Assembly: GCA_037447655.1 (NCBI GenBank)
Contig: JBBHKE010000996.1
Span: 1-64,000, forward strand
Reading direction: 5' to 3'
DNA: 64,000 nucleotides
Origin: Zygnema cylindricum
Taxonomy: Eukaryota; Streptophyta; Zygnematophyceae; Zygnematales; Zygnemataceae
A model generated the notes under the pieces. The model made no database searches. It saw only the letters and a program-made list of their open reading frames with translations, and had not been told where the DNA came from. Of the stretch, positions 11,503-24,300 are shown piece by piece (positions within the stretch are counted from its first letter, which is position 1; each line of letters opens with the position of its first letter). The position numbers were made by a program, and so were the translations under genes.

Positions 11503-12010
11503 CTTGTAAGACTCTCCAATTTCTTTTGTCTGATTGCTCTCCAATCTTTTTAGTCTGCTTCACTGCAGCCTTGAAGTAGAGATCATTTAGGAGACAGAAT
11601 GGTAAGCCATTTATATAGAATGCCTCTGCCCATATGGCATCTACCTCTTTCTAATTATGGCGATTGAAAGCATTCATAATTTCAACCTGCACTCCTTGTA
11701 CCTTATTGCTTTGGCTAGACCCATGACTTCCAATGAGTTCATCTAAAGCGGATAGGGTACGCTTTTTAGAGCCATGTGAAGCTTTGTCCTTTTCCACTAC
11801 ACTAAATTGTGCCTTCACCTCTTCCGGACATAAGTTGTAACGCTTAATACCTCAATGTCTCACATTTCCAATAAGGTGGTTTCTAATTCTAGTGGCCTAT
11901 GCATTGTATTCAAAGTTACAGTAAACACAAATGCACAGTTTATTGTCCCCAAGTAGCCCACCCTTTGGGGCCTTAACATGCTCTTACTCTGGTCCTCGAG
12001 GCCTAGGCAT
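11503..12010 (-). pseudogene. hAT transposase, N-terminal part (decayed, displaced by copia)
   Basis: Minus-strand translation starts at an ATG at 12010-12008 in a GCCACC context. It shows a BED-finger-like region ('CVYCNFEYNA' followed by a degenerate 'RNHLIG'), then 'WAEAFYINGLPF', which is typical of the DUF659 start in plant hAT elements. Several in-frame stops are present. The reading runs into the copia 3' LTR at about 11500. It resumes on the other side of the copia element at 3450 with 'KHMRTLLLYESKAVV', the next expected segment of the same protein. This shows that the two pieces were one gene before the copia insertion. Confidence 0.75.
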
Positions 12011-12616
12011 GGTGGCAGGTGGCGAGATTCGTGAATATGTTTGTGGAGGCTTTAAAGGGGGCTTCAATGGTGGTTTGAATGGCGGTCAATGGTAGTTTCT
12101 TTTTAATGAAGAAACCTCCAAATCTTGTTCGGATTTCGCATGCGAAAATGAAATGAATGTCGCTCGCGTCTCTTTTGTGAAATTTGGTACATTTTTTCCG
12201 TACATTAAATCCGTACACTATAGCTACAAATTTTGCGAAAATTTCAAAAACTTAAGATATTAACGCATTTTCGTAAAAAACTGAAAATCCGTACGTTTGC
12301 TGCCTCTATGATTTTTTAAACCTTGTTTAACGGAAGTCGCACGGTAAGCTCGTCTGGCACAAATTGACCTATGAGAAGCTTTCTAAAAAACGAAGTTCCA
12401 TACCTTGTACGGAGAATTTTTGTACAAAAGTTTTTGCGGTTCTCTTCTTCCGATTTTCATAAAAAACGACAAAAGAAGGAAGATTTTAAAGCATTGAAAC
12501 GTTCCCGTCATTTCAACAACATCGTTATAGATTCTAACGTTTTTTTGTACGTACAAGAAAACGAGAATCTGTCGTCATGGATACATTCTATTTTCCATAC
12601 GATACGTAATGTGTGC
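12011..12616. other. hAT 5' flank and AT-rich DNA, no gene seen
   Basis: This follows the hAT start codon on its upstream side, where the hAT promoter and terminal repeat should be. I could not identify an 8-base target duplication or TIR. A short plus-strand frame at 12371-12637 is not recognisable and overlaps the next TIR element. Confidence 0.4.
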
Positions 12617-13131
12617 TACACCGCGCATCGTTATTAGTGTCAAGGTTTAAATAGTGTGGAAGTAAATTTACCGTAATTGATGCTAATTAAGAATTTGATT
12701 TCTTTTTTTTAAAAGATGTATTGTAATTTTGGCGTTAATGCTAATTTGGAACAGCAAAAATGGAAAATTTTCTGTGTATCCGTACAAAATATTAGAAATC
12801 GTACACCGTCGTGAAATTTAAATATCCGTACACGTCAGAGTAATTTACGTGTCAGACCAATCCCGTTTTTTTAGCGCATGTTGCTATGCGTGCGCGTCTG
12901 ATTTAATTCATTTTTTGTACAATTTTCACTTGAAAAGGTACATTTATGTACGGTCTGACGTCGACCGTACATCACACTATTTAGATATTATTGTAATTTC
13001 GTTCTTTACACTGTTTTGTACGGTACCTTAATTAACGTCAAAGAAAAATTAAAATCATGTATCTTATTTGGGGAAAAAAATCAAAATTTTAAGAACCCAA
13101 ATTATTGACGCTAATAACGATTCGCGGTGTA
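12617..13131 (+). mobile_element. TIR element, about 515 bp class
   Basis: The left terminus is TACACCGCGCATCGTTATT and the right terminus is AATAACGATTCGCGGTGTA, inverted repeats of each other. It is flanked as gc-TA..TA-gc, consistent with a TA target duplication. The internal right part carries the 'ccgtac..cacactattt' block shared with the copy at 8422-8964 and with fragments near 970 and 1515. No transposase is encoded, so it appears non-autonomous. Confidence 0.72.
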
Positions 13132-13287
13132 GCTGACAATTCCACGTGTATGAAAGAAATGGGTTGCTTATCGCCTTTCCTATATCATTTGTTTACGTGT
13201 ATTCGTTTTAACCTAGCCAAAAAACTCTACCGTAGCCTCCAGTACTTCTGGAAGTCGGTTGTCTTATTATGCCGTACAGGGGTAAAG

Positions 13288-13507
13288 TACACCGCGAATC
13301 GTTATTAGCGTCAATGTTTTTTTCGCCACTTAAAACACCTTTTCTCCGTACACACGTGTCGGATTGTGGATCTGACGGTTGAGATTGAAAGGTAACATCC
13401 TCATCTTCCGATTGGCGGTCACAAATTGAAAATCCAACAAGTGTGTACGGAGAAAAGATGTTTTAAGTGGCGAAAAAAACCTTGACGCTAATAACGATTC
13501 GCGATGA
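13288..13507 (+). mobile_element. TIR element, about 220 bp class, copy A
   Basis: Starts TACACCGCGAATCGTTATTA and ends ATAACGATTCGCGATGA. The inverted arms extend inward well past the common TIR: 'tcgccacttaaaacaccttt' at the left matches the inverse of 'aagatgttttaagtggcga' at the right. The single strand could therefore fold into a long hairpin. It is a MITE-like, non-coding element. Confidence 0.75.
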
Positions 13508-13574
13508 ACCATGCATGCAGCAGGCAACGGAGATCTAGGTTTTCCTCGACGCTCTTGGGGAGAATCGCGACAGC

Positions 13575-13793
13575 TACACCGTGAATCGTTATTAGTGTTA
13601 ATGTTTTTCATATCATAAAACATCTTTTATTCGTACACACTGGATGGAATGTAGATCTGACGGTTTCGATTGAAAGTTTAAATTCTCAGCTTCCGATTGG
13701 CAGTCTCAGATTGAAAATCGAAAAAGTGTACACGTAGAAAATATGTTTTAAGTGGCGAATAAATTATTAACCCTAATAGCAATTCACGTTGTA
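13575..13793 (+). mobile_element. TIR element, about 220 bp class, copy B
   Basis: A diverged sibling of 13288-13507, about 70 bases downstream and in the same orientation. It has the same central sequence ('gatctgacggtt..gattgaaag', 'cttccgattggcagtc') and the same long arms. It ends AATTCACGTTGTA. Two members of the same subclass side by side allow the subfamily consensus to be inferred. Confidence 0.75.
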
Positions 13794-14756
13794 CAGTACA
13801 GTCTGCAAATTCGTTTTGCCAAAATGTCGGAGAAGTACAGAAGTTGACCGAAGAACCTTTCAAAAAATCGGAAGCCTGTCGCTAAAGAAAACAATTGACG
13901 GACACGCAAGCACTTTCCTTTCCAACTAAAAACAGCCACCAATTAAAATATAGGAAATTCATATCGCTGTCGTATGCAATAATGGCAGCGCAAGCGTAAC
14001 TTCGAAATGGTTTAAAACTTTAAATTGTAGTCTGGGACGATATAAGCTCGCCGTTTCGCTATCTTTTGCCAGAAACGGAGAGCTCTCTGTTCCAATGGAG
14101 AATCACATAAGATTCAAAATGTCGGTGCACGCGCTTCCTAATAGATGCCATCCACGTGGCCTCAAGGACCGAGATGGTCTTTGCAGAGGCGCCAAAGCCG
14201 CAGGCAGCAATGGCAATCCCGAGCTATCAAGGGGCCGCCGGCAGTTGGCAGGTCAAGATTCGCCCGCATTCTTCTCAGCGCTTGAGGCGTCATTTAATGC
14301 CCACGTCAAAAAACACAAAGGAAGAAAGGACAGAGGCGAGAAAACAATGTGTGAAAATTGTACGGACACGCTTTTTACTTCAAAGTTCAGAATCAACCAG
14401 CGGTCAAATCCAGCAAAATTTCTTAGGCTAAGAAAGTACATATGTTCATGGATATCGTCTGTATCATAGATCAACTGCAGTTAAGTGCACTCCTTGCATA
14501 TGCCACTGAAGTTACGAAACTCATACTAGTGTAGCGAGAGCTCATATAAAATGCATTTGAAAGTGCAACGCTCACACATTTGGCATAGAAACCACATCAG
14601 CGTATTTAGATTGAACATCTACATTACTTGGTTGGTTTCCTTTAAATTGTGACCTCAATGTTAAAGGTAAAGTTGAAAAAAATATCAAAATTACAAAATT
14701 GTCTACAATTGGATTTATAGATCAACATATAGGCAGATAGTGGTGACCTATGACAC
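13794..14756. other. Spacer without a recognised gene
   Basis: A plus-strand frame at 14095-14469 begins with ATG and is moderately GC-rich ('PRGLKDRDGLCRGAKAAGS'), unlike its AT-rich surroundings. I recognise no family, and a second open frame overlaps it. It could be a decayed exon or repeat. I would not annotate it as a gene without transcript support. Confidence 0.35.
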
Positions 14757-15197
14757 AACACCGTGAATCCCTATTAGAGGTAATAAATAATTTGTGTAGA
14801 GAACAAATTAGTGAATTAATGATAAGTGTTATTGGTTAGAGTTATTTTGGTTCAAGGGCCTAACGCCAAAAAAAGTAACATAAATTTATTTCAACACACA
14901 TTTCCATATTGTAGCCACGGTGGTCTGTGTTCACGTATTCGACACTTGGACATGTGAGATAGGGTTTTAACGTTTTTTCCTCATCATTATGTCTGGGAAC
15001 CAAATTTGAGTGGGCTTTTCTGTGGCGGCGCACTTAATTTCCCGTATCGACGCCTTTGTCTACGACTTTTTCTATACGCTTGTACAAAATAATAAGCAAT
15101 TTTAGTACGTGATACCACATTTCGTGCGTTACACTATTTTGAAACACACAACATTGGAGTAAATAAAGCTAATTAACAAGTAACTATATAAACATAA

Positions 15198-15228
<31 letters not shown>

Positions 15229-15260
15229 TAGTAACATCACTAATATTAATTCACGGTATA
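14757..15260 (+). mobile_element. Degenerate TIR element with internal (TA)n
   Basis: The left terminus near 14757 reads 'acaccgtgaatccctattag' and the right terminus near 15260 reads 'attaattcacggtata'. The length matches the 500-bp class, and the internal right part again has 'gtacgtgataccacatttcg..cactatttt'. An A-run followed by (TA)n lies at about 15197-15231. The termini are more diverged than in the other copies, so the call is weaker. Confidence 0.55.
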
Positions 15261-18200
15261 GTTAATTGTCATTTTTAATGATTCAATCATAATACAAATC
15301 ACCTCGTTACCACCAACAAAATAGTTAGCAACATCTCACGCTGGGAAACCTTACAATGCCAATTTTGTCAATCTCTCAATGTTTTAACCGACTGGTATCA
15401 TGTTTTTTTATGTGAGTACTAATGTTGTTATGTGTTTTGAACCATATTGTAAATTATTTATTTTTTAAATGTGTTATGTAAAAGGTAATTGTTTTTAGTA
15501 CCTACAATTTTTTATTTGGCCACAAAATCGTAAAAACCGCGAGTGCGAAATTCGATCATTTCACATTAAACAAAAATCAGTATTGGTATACAATCTAAAA
15601 CCTATACGCACTCAACAAAAGCCGACTATACATTGTACCACATATTAATAAATATTTAACTGGAATAAAAAAAAACGTAGGTACACAAAATGTTGTGGGT
15701 AACTAATAACCATTACAAAACGAGCTTAAACAAATTTCACAGTTTTTTATAGTAAACAATTTATAATTACCTCACTATAGTTAAATTAATGTTTTACTTC
15801 ATTTAATGGGATTGATTATGATGGGATATATACATGTTAATTATCAAACATAATGTCGATGAGAGATGATGAGATTGAAAACAAAAATGAGAATGAAATA
15901 GAAAAAAATTGTAGAAAAGAAAATAGATTAATGTCAATACAAACTCGAACAGTTTAATTACTATAAGAGTTTATAATACATCCATAAATGGTTATGCATG
16001 CAACAAAAAAAATAACTTTGATAAAAGAGTTAAAAATTGATTGACATAGACGATCGTAGAGAACAGAGTGACCATGAACGAGCATTTATAAATGTGTTTT
16101 TCACTATGGCATCTACTGTAAATGAAGTGGTAGTAAAATAACATATATAAATCCTACTTATTTTTATGCAAAGTATAACAGTTATTTTTACTTAGTCTTG
16201 TGCAAATTATAACAGCTGATGATAACATTATTAATAGTTGCGCAATGTAATTACTCGAAAGACCGTAAAGTGGGTCGAGTATAACACCCATCATATTTAA
16301 TGGTAAAAATTTTGCGCGCAGTTAATTGTTTTTTTTCTCGTCATATACTTCTCCAAAATTGAACCATGATGTCATGATCAAAGGGTATGGTTGTTGTATT
16401 TGAATTGTTTACTTTTTATAAAGATTAACCCAACAATATATCGTAAAGTTACTCTTAGTTGCTAATAAAATAACAAATTATAATAAAGATGGGAAATATA
16501 ATCACGAATACACTTTCACCAACGTAACTCGTCATTAACAACCTTTACTTTTAACTTTCAATTGTAAAAAAAAAAAAGATAGAAAAGGGGTACAAAAACT
16601 AGAAACTATGTATTTAAAGACTTTGGGAGCGAATAGAGAATAAGACATAGAGAACAAACGAGGAGCAAATGTTAAGTAAAAAATTTAACCGCTAAGTTTA
16701 AGCAAACATACAAAACATGACTACCCACATAAAGAAGAAACCAATATATAACCCGCTAAAAAGAAGTAAATATACCAAAGACGACTACCCACAAAAGGAA
16801 AATACTTGCATTACGTGACTACCCACAACCTTAGTGAACTAAAGTCCACACCCTCAAAGATTGTAGATGTGGTATGGGTCCCTTCGTGAAAGGTTTGGGA
16901 TGCCCCACTTATCATCTGCCTTCGTGTTACGCTGAAGGAAGAAGCATATTATGCTCATTGACGGGCAACTGAGACATGTTGATGGTAAAAAGTAACGAGA
17001 AGGCTATGTAGAGGACTCCTTAAACCCTTAGATCTAAATATTTTTTGCACAAATTTGAGAAGGGCTTTCCCGAAGTGCAACGAATCTACGCCACAAAAGT
17101 GAAAAATTGATCAACGGAATCTCGGTGAACTTAGCCTCGTTATTCGAAAGCCTTTGCGTCACGAGCCCTCGCGCCCGTTTGCACTATGACACAAAAGGAA
17201 AAGTGGGTCCTTTGAGCGAGGAATGAGAGCATGTGGGGAATTTATCATTTCAATTGTGTAGCCCGTTTCGGCGCCAATTGCACCATTTACACTTCGAACC
17301 AAATTATGCGCAACAATAGGAGTTTTACATAATGGCGTACAGTCGCTACGAATTTGTGTACGTTTGCAGTGTTTGCTGGCAGTTACGAATTAATCACGTA
17401 TCGTCTAAGTATTGCTACGTGGACACACCCTTGAATGCTCCTTGAGCTATTAGAATGGAAAACCGTGTAAAATGACACCTTCTGGGTTTGGGAGGTTGTC
17501 GAACCAACTCCAAAATACGAATTTTGCGTCCGTATTGACGGCCGCGATCACCATCTCTGTCACCGCCAACGGTGGGACGTACAGCCTAGGTTCAGATGTG
17601 TTCGATAGACTTGGTGACGTCATCGTGAAGATATCAATGTCTGTAGCGTGGACTAACCGAACCGACTATTTGGTGCCGAGGCGTTGATTGTGAGAATCGG
17701 ATCGTCTGTACGGCGACGCAGCCACCAAATCATGGTCACGGACGACAACAGGCAGCGAAGTGCAGGAATTAAAACTTAAAAGTGCGCACTCAAACAAGTA
17801 CGGCACCATTAGACAAATAATAATAGAGAATGCTACGTAGACAGCCCTACCGCATTCGGAGTATTTGTACTGTACAGTCGTTGGGTGCGTCTCCATGCGC
17901 GTCGTCGGAGAAAAGTGTTAGCGGCTGTCGGTATGGATTAAAAAAAACTAACGGGGTGAGTGACGCGACGCAGTAGGTCGACTGGAAGCGTACGATATTG
18001 TACAATTTATTTTGTGAGCGTCCATGAAGCAGTTTGGGCTGTCCACATGCAAGTCCAGGTAATTGCCCTATGAAGGACAAAATGACGGTGAGTTGTAATT
18101 GGCAGAATGACTGAAGCTGTGACAAACAATGACGCGGAAACAAATCCTGAAGCATTCCAGCCACGGGCAGAGTGCCGTCAATGGAAAATTCGGTTCGGAA

Positions 18201-19160
18201 ATAGTGTAAACACAGGGGCAAAACGTGCCGTATATTTGTTTTCCACAACATTAAATAACGACCAACAAGGAATACGAATACCCTCGCCTTTGAAAATAGT
18301 ACAAATACACATAATTTAAAGCCACGTACGGATTTGGGAAAACTATGAACGTGTACAGAATTTGGGCAAAGGCCTACCAGAAACTCCGAAACTTCCAAAG
18401 GATCTGTCCAAATTTGTTTTGGCCTTTTGTCTCCTTCCTCGCATCGTTCATGCAGATCTTGCAAGGGGTACATTTTCCGTAGAGAATTAGGGCTGACGTG
18501 TATGTACTTCGTTCCCTAGTTTCCGGAAACCAAATGGCATCATTAGTACAGCGGATGGACGGATCGGATATATACAATGACAGAACATTACAGTACACCT
18601 CACATAATAATCACAGAGAAAAATAAGCGGTTCGAAAGAGTCCACGCCACCTAGATCTAAACTAGAATAAAAATAAATATCGTGAAAACAAACTACTATG
18701 GTTATTCACGGTTTAATGTACGGTACAGTACAGTACTGTACTGTACTCCCGGCCTCTTGGATTGTGTACCGTATTCGTACTTCCACAAGCACTGCACGGC
18801 GTATCCCGTGGCATGTACGACCTAATCAAGGCAGGGCAACCCGAGCGTCAGGATGCGAAACTGCGGATACATGGCGCCCCTGTTCTCCCTTTGTCCCTTT
18901 CTGAGCTAAAAGCGAAGATGAAGGGACGGGTAGTTTTAGAACTGGGCTGACATCAAGACAGAATTCCTTTGGATACACTAGCCATGGTTGCGGATGCGGA
19001 GAATGAGGAAAGAGAGCATCTTTCAGAGACCATGAGAGAAGCTGTGATCGAATGTTCAACTAGAAGGGTGTCTGCTCAAGCTGTGGTATTTCGAACTCGT
19101 AGGAGAGGATAAAGCACATTTTGTTTGCATCAACAACAGGGAAAGATATATTTCCTCGGA
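15261..19160. other. 3.9 kb intergenic region upstream of CKI1-like gene
   Basis: No recognisable coding sequence. The stretch to about 17400 is very AT-rich. From about 17450 it is more GC-rich, with short unrecognised frames. A perfect 24-base palindrome built from GTAC units lies at 18723-18746. The last few hundred bases before 19161 should contain the promoter and 5' leader of the histidine kinase gene, but I cannot place a TATA box or start site with confidence. Confidence 0.45.
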
Positions 19161-19655
19161 ATGTTGGATTCAGAAAGGGAGGAGAAAATCACAATGGCTC
19201 CTGAAGCAGCGAGCCGTGACGTCAGTCCTCCTGGATCCTCCATAGATCCTGGAATGAACCTGCCCAATAGGGACGCAGGAAGACGTGTAACATTTATGGA
19301 AACTCCACCGAAGCTTGAGCGTGTGTTGTCTGCGGAAGAATGGCAGCTTGATGTGAACGAAAATGACATGGATGACCCGGAAACTCCTTTACACCAAGAT
19401 CATATGAAACACAACAACGGGGAGGGGAAGGAAATGTGGACACGTTTTGGAGGAAGCTGCTTTGGACCATGCTTTTGTGGTACGGATTTGGAGAATGGTC
19501 ATTTGAATGATGAAAGCATAAAGCGCTCATGGAGTCGCCAGCAGAGCCAGGATTCCATTGGAAGCCTCCGGGAAAGCTCGTCCGGACGAGGGAAGTTTCC
19601 TCGTAATTCTTGGCTGAGGCAACAGATATCTTCGCCTGTCCTCGTCACGCGATTG
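19161..19655 (+). other. CKI1: CKI1-like exon 1: N-terminal cytosolic extension
   Basis: The first in-frame ATG is at 19161. The 165 codons are rich in Ser, Asp, Glu and Pro, with an '[20 protein letters not shown]' patch and a Cys-rich '[11 protein letters not shown]' motif, and end in 'SSPVLVTRL'. Exon 2 continues with the first membrane span, so this part should be cytosolic. Arabidopsis CKI1 has only a very short segment here. An upstream non-coding exon or a different start cannot be excluded. Confidence 0.7.
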
Positions 19656-21228
19656 GTTATGATGGTCCGCTCCTCTGCTCGTCTATTCCATTTCCTCCTC
19701 TTCCTCTTTGTCCTCCTCTTTTTTCTTTATTCTTTATGCTTGAGGTGATTGTTTATAGGCAACATTTGGTCTTTCAACATACCTTTGTCAATTTATATCA
19801 GCTTAGACGGGGCATACATGAAAGCTTTGCCAATGCAAGATAGGGATTCACGGTGAAAGAAGCAAGTCATTCCGCTTTATGCATGCTCGGCTATCTCCTT
19901 CATTGAAGCAACATTCGTATTCCTCTGTTTTCTAATATTTAATTTTGTTGGTCGTCCGTATAATACTCCAGCGGGCTTGTAGTAGGCCCTACAAATTTCA
20001 TAATGGCTGAAATTGTCCATTTAGGGTAAGACCTCTCTTGCAATTGTGTAGTAGGTGCACAGGTCTCTTGAGTGGCTGATGATGATATACCCTAAGTTTT
20101 TTTAAATTGCACAGCTAAAACTTCCTTGCATTTTGAGAGAAAATGACGTCGACCAGATGCGAAGGCATCTCATACTGCAGTCAATTGACCTTATTAGGTG
20201 ACCAAGGGGTTCGAACACGGTTCACGAAGAGTAGTTTTCTGATGATACAGAAAATTTCCTGTGATTGGTGAAAGAGGATGGACGTTTTAGCATAGTATTA
20301 GAGGAGTATTAGGGCAAATGAAGGATGTGCTACTGAAATCGTTTTCTGCATTGACTCCTTAGTGGGAACCACATGGTACAATGAGTGGGTAAAAGCTTGA
20401 CAGGGCTATCCGTTTAAACGTCTGCCACATTTCACCAAGAACACATAGGTTTTTTCATCTGATGGAGACTGTCAACTTTGCCTGTTGTTGTGAAATCATT
20501 CTAAATTGTTGTTGTCATATTGCACTGCTATTTGCGGAGGTTGCGGAGCTTATTTGTATCTCATCCCGACTTTAACCAAATAAATATCGGCTTTTCCTGC
20601 TGCATACTTGGCACCCTACTTTTAAGCAGCAGCCGAAGTATAGCAATCAATTGTCATTGGAGGCCGTTGGCTTTTGACCCTGCGCATCCATGTTTTGGGC
20701 GCAATCTTCTTTGTCAGATTTTTGAAGCCAGCCGCCATGCTTCTGCTTCTCATTATTGCCTGCGTCCATGCTCTTTATGACCTTTATATAAGATCTCAAT
20801 ACTAGTGACGCAGAATTTGCCTCTGACAGTTCCTTGGTCTGTTGAAGCATGAAAATTGGATTTGGCTGTCCGTAGGCCGTTCCTTGTCTGCGGTTTACAG
20901 CTAGATTAGAAGGGATCACTTATGTAGCTTTGTAGGGTTCCTGGATACACGAGGAAAAGGATAGCAGAAGTTGTGGGCTGGAAAACATTTCAAAAGGCGT
21001 TGGAATAACAACGACTTGCAATTGTAAATAACCGCATGATTACAGTGCTTGCTTATCCTCATTTGTTTACCATGCACTTATGGTTGCGGGGCAGTTAAGA
21101 ATGTATTGAGTCGATCTGCTGTCAGTTTATTTGGAGTGAAAGAAAGACACAAAAGGCACATGGAAGACACGCACACACACGCACACACACATATACACAT
21201 ACACACACATATACACATACACATACCC

Positions 21229-21321
<93 letters not shown>

Positions 21322-24300
21322 TATACACACACATACACATACACATACGCATACGCATACCCATACGCATACGCATACCCATACGCATACGCATAAGCAT
21401 ACACATACGCATATGCATATGCATACGCATACGCACACGCATACGCATACACATACACATACACATACACTCAAAGGCACAAAATTAATGATTGGCTTAA
21501 GGGGGGCTGCAGGGACTTATGGTTATTGTGACGGTGGTACTCAGTCTGGGCACTTGGTATGCTACGGGCATCGCGTACAACAGCGCCGTTAATGAAATTG
21601 CTGACCGGTGTGCATACGCCATCCTGTTATACACATTAGGTAGCCATCAGGATCCTGCATGAGGTAGAGAGAAAGAGAGAAACATTGTCATGTATTTATA
21701 GCATCCTTTCTGGCCAGCAAGACTGCCTTACGCTTTCTTGGTTAAGGCGTGAAGGTGGGCTTGTGATTTTAGATTTATTTTGTTAAGTAATTATTATGGA
21801 GATCTCCTACCCCTTGCAGTATAACAGGTAAGAATTTCTTGAAACTTTCTGATGCTACTGAAGGGTAGCATTGTATGCTTTGTATCCTGGACTAATAATC
21901 AGATGGGTGGACTGCGCTGATCTCATTGCTCTGGAGAAAGCTGAAGAACCGAAGTTAAGAATATAGCAAACGGCAGTAGAAAGGTCTTTGATTCTATTTT
22001 AGTTAAAAGCTTTCATGAAGGAGAGCACAGTGAACATTAGGTGCCAATGGTAGCCTCCTGGGAAGAGGTATTTCATGTACTGATGTAGCATCTTGAACAT
22101 AGGCACTGGGACTTGTTGAAACAAGACATGCGTAAAGTTCAGTTGAATTGTGTAACTGCAGTTCTACTTATGTGTACTCTCATGTTACAGGAAAACAGTT
22201 GGCCAAAAGGCCAGATGCTCTGTTAGGCAGTAAGGAAGTTCTTAAATTATTCTTTGTTTATTTCTGCAGGTTGAGGGGGCATATTACTAATCAAACTGTG
22301 GAACATTTTTCCTGCTATTTGAATCGCGCCCGGGAATTAACAGCCATTTATGCGTCTGTCTTAGAGACAACGCTAAAACCTAGCAACACGACCAACACCT
22401 CCCTGTTTAGTCCTGTCGAACTTAATCAAACGGTGAGGCTTCTGTGTTTTCTATGATTTTATCGAGGTGTAAAGTTGTGTTCCTATGGCGGATGTAGTGT
22501 GGAACCGAAAGTCTGATCATTCATAAGTAGACCAGATTTAACTTTCATGTAGGTTTCTGTCTCAGTGGCTATAGTAGGCTTCTTAGTTGTTTCAATGGAA
22601 TGTGGATACCAGCACTTCCTCCAACTGCTCCTTCAACGTAACTTGAAGCATTTTCAACTGAGCATAACGTCTTTGCCAAATTACGTGAATCGAACAGAAA
22701 AATTTGGTACGAACAAGAGGCTCAATTTGCGACTATCAATCCAAACAGTTTCCAGTGGTATCTGACTCTGACAGCCAGTTTCCAGTTTTCTGCCACCTGT
22801 GTCAGTGGATCATTAACCAAGTATTTTGTAGACTAGCAAACTATACTCGGTAGATACTTGGTAAGCAGGTTTTCATTTTTTTTTTTTTGCTTAAGTAAGA
22901 AGAATGTGGAGAGAGCAACACGCATGTAGTTTGCGGTTAGAAAAGGAGATTCTGTGTACCAAAATCTGCTTTGGTGTTTCTGTCAGTGCTGTTGATGTGT
23001 TCTCGAGCATGGCCACTGTTCTGTTTGGAGTGGCTCTGTGTTTTTCTCATATATGGCTTGAAGGTTCATTTCGATTTTTTAGCGTGTTCGAACGACTGTG
23101 CAAGGCAGTGGTTAGAGTTTGTGCTGCAAAGCATCTTGATATTCTATGCTATTGTTGCGATAACCTGTCTTTTCTACTAGGTAAGCAGATAGGAAATAAT
23201 TATTCTTGTCTAATAAGGTGCCAATTTTGGCTTAAAGAATAGGAGCCGAAATGTTTCTTTCTGCATCGGATGCATGTGAAGACTAGACAGGATCTGCTTA
23301 TACTATCCACGTCATCCAAGTTATTGAACAAATCAATTACCTGACTGTGTCTTTAGGCAAGTATGCCTTTGTGCATCTTAATCACTGATGTTATTTGCAA
23401 ATTTTGCATGGCCAAACTTCTATGTATATTGTTTGCCGGCTCTGCTATTGTCAGTAGCTCAAATTCTGTCTTGTGATGGCTCTCTCCTTTCACCGTGCAT
23501 TATAAAATAACACAGTGGAACCGGCTAGGGGTCCAATTTTTGAATAGCTGTTTTTCCGTTGTTGTTTTGCTGTGTTTTTAGACCAAGGGAGCTTTCTCTC
23601 ATGCGGTGATTGCGGGTTGCAGGTGGCTCCTCTTGCTTGGTCTTTCTTTAAAGAGGCTACTGAGCAGCTAAGTAGTTTTGGTTATGTCCAAGTTGATGGA
23701 TCTATTATTATATACAGTAACACGACTGGTAGAAAGGAAACGCCCTCAACAGGGGTATCTCTTATTTTTTCCAATGGTACAAAAACGAATGGGAGCGATC
23801 ACTTTGAATGGTATATGCAGGAAGTAAATAACACAACAGGCAAAGTCCTGGAATCAAGACCAGCCTTTGGGATGCAATCCTTGCCCAATACCTCCGAAGC
23901 CTTTATCACGGCCACATTTGGCCCTAATATAATGGACAGAGTTGGATGGAGTTATTTCCCTACAGAGAATGGCCCAATCCTGCTATCTGTTAGAGGGATA
24001 AATTCTAAAGAGGGCGCAAATTTGTCTGGTACATCAGTGGTAGCCTCTAACGTCAAGCAGCTTAATAGTTACCTTAGCACAAAGCCTGGTGCCACAATCT
24101 ATATTGAGGATAGTAAAGGTTATTTGGTCGCATCCTCCTCCAACGTCTCAAGTTATTTGAACAATAATGGGAGCATTGTTTTACTCAATTCAACTCAAGT
24201 GCAAGATCCGATCATCTCAGATGCTGCCAAGTATCTGAAAACTGAGTTTGGACCTGAGCGTCTCTTTAAAGAGCACTTAGCTCTAACGAGTGTGAATATT

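Noticed and set aside
14095-14469. 124-codon plus-strand ORF with an ATG
   Set aside because: No recognised family, no splice context, and an overlapping second frame is also open; kept only as a comment.
19838-19858. GGGATTCACGGTGA resembling a TIR terminus in CKI1 intron 1
   Set aside because: No partner terminus at either expected distance and no TA flank; probably a remnant or chance.
21078-21480. Long open frames on both strands coding for His/Ile/Thr or Cys/Val/Met/Tyr repeats
   Set aside because: They are the six-base CACATA microsatellite read in several frames inside an intron; no codon structure or homology.
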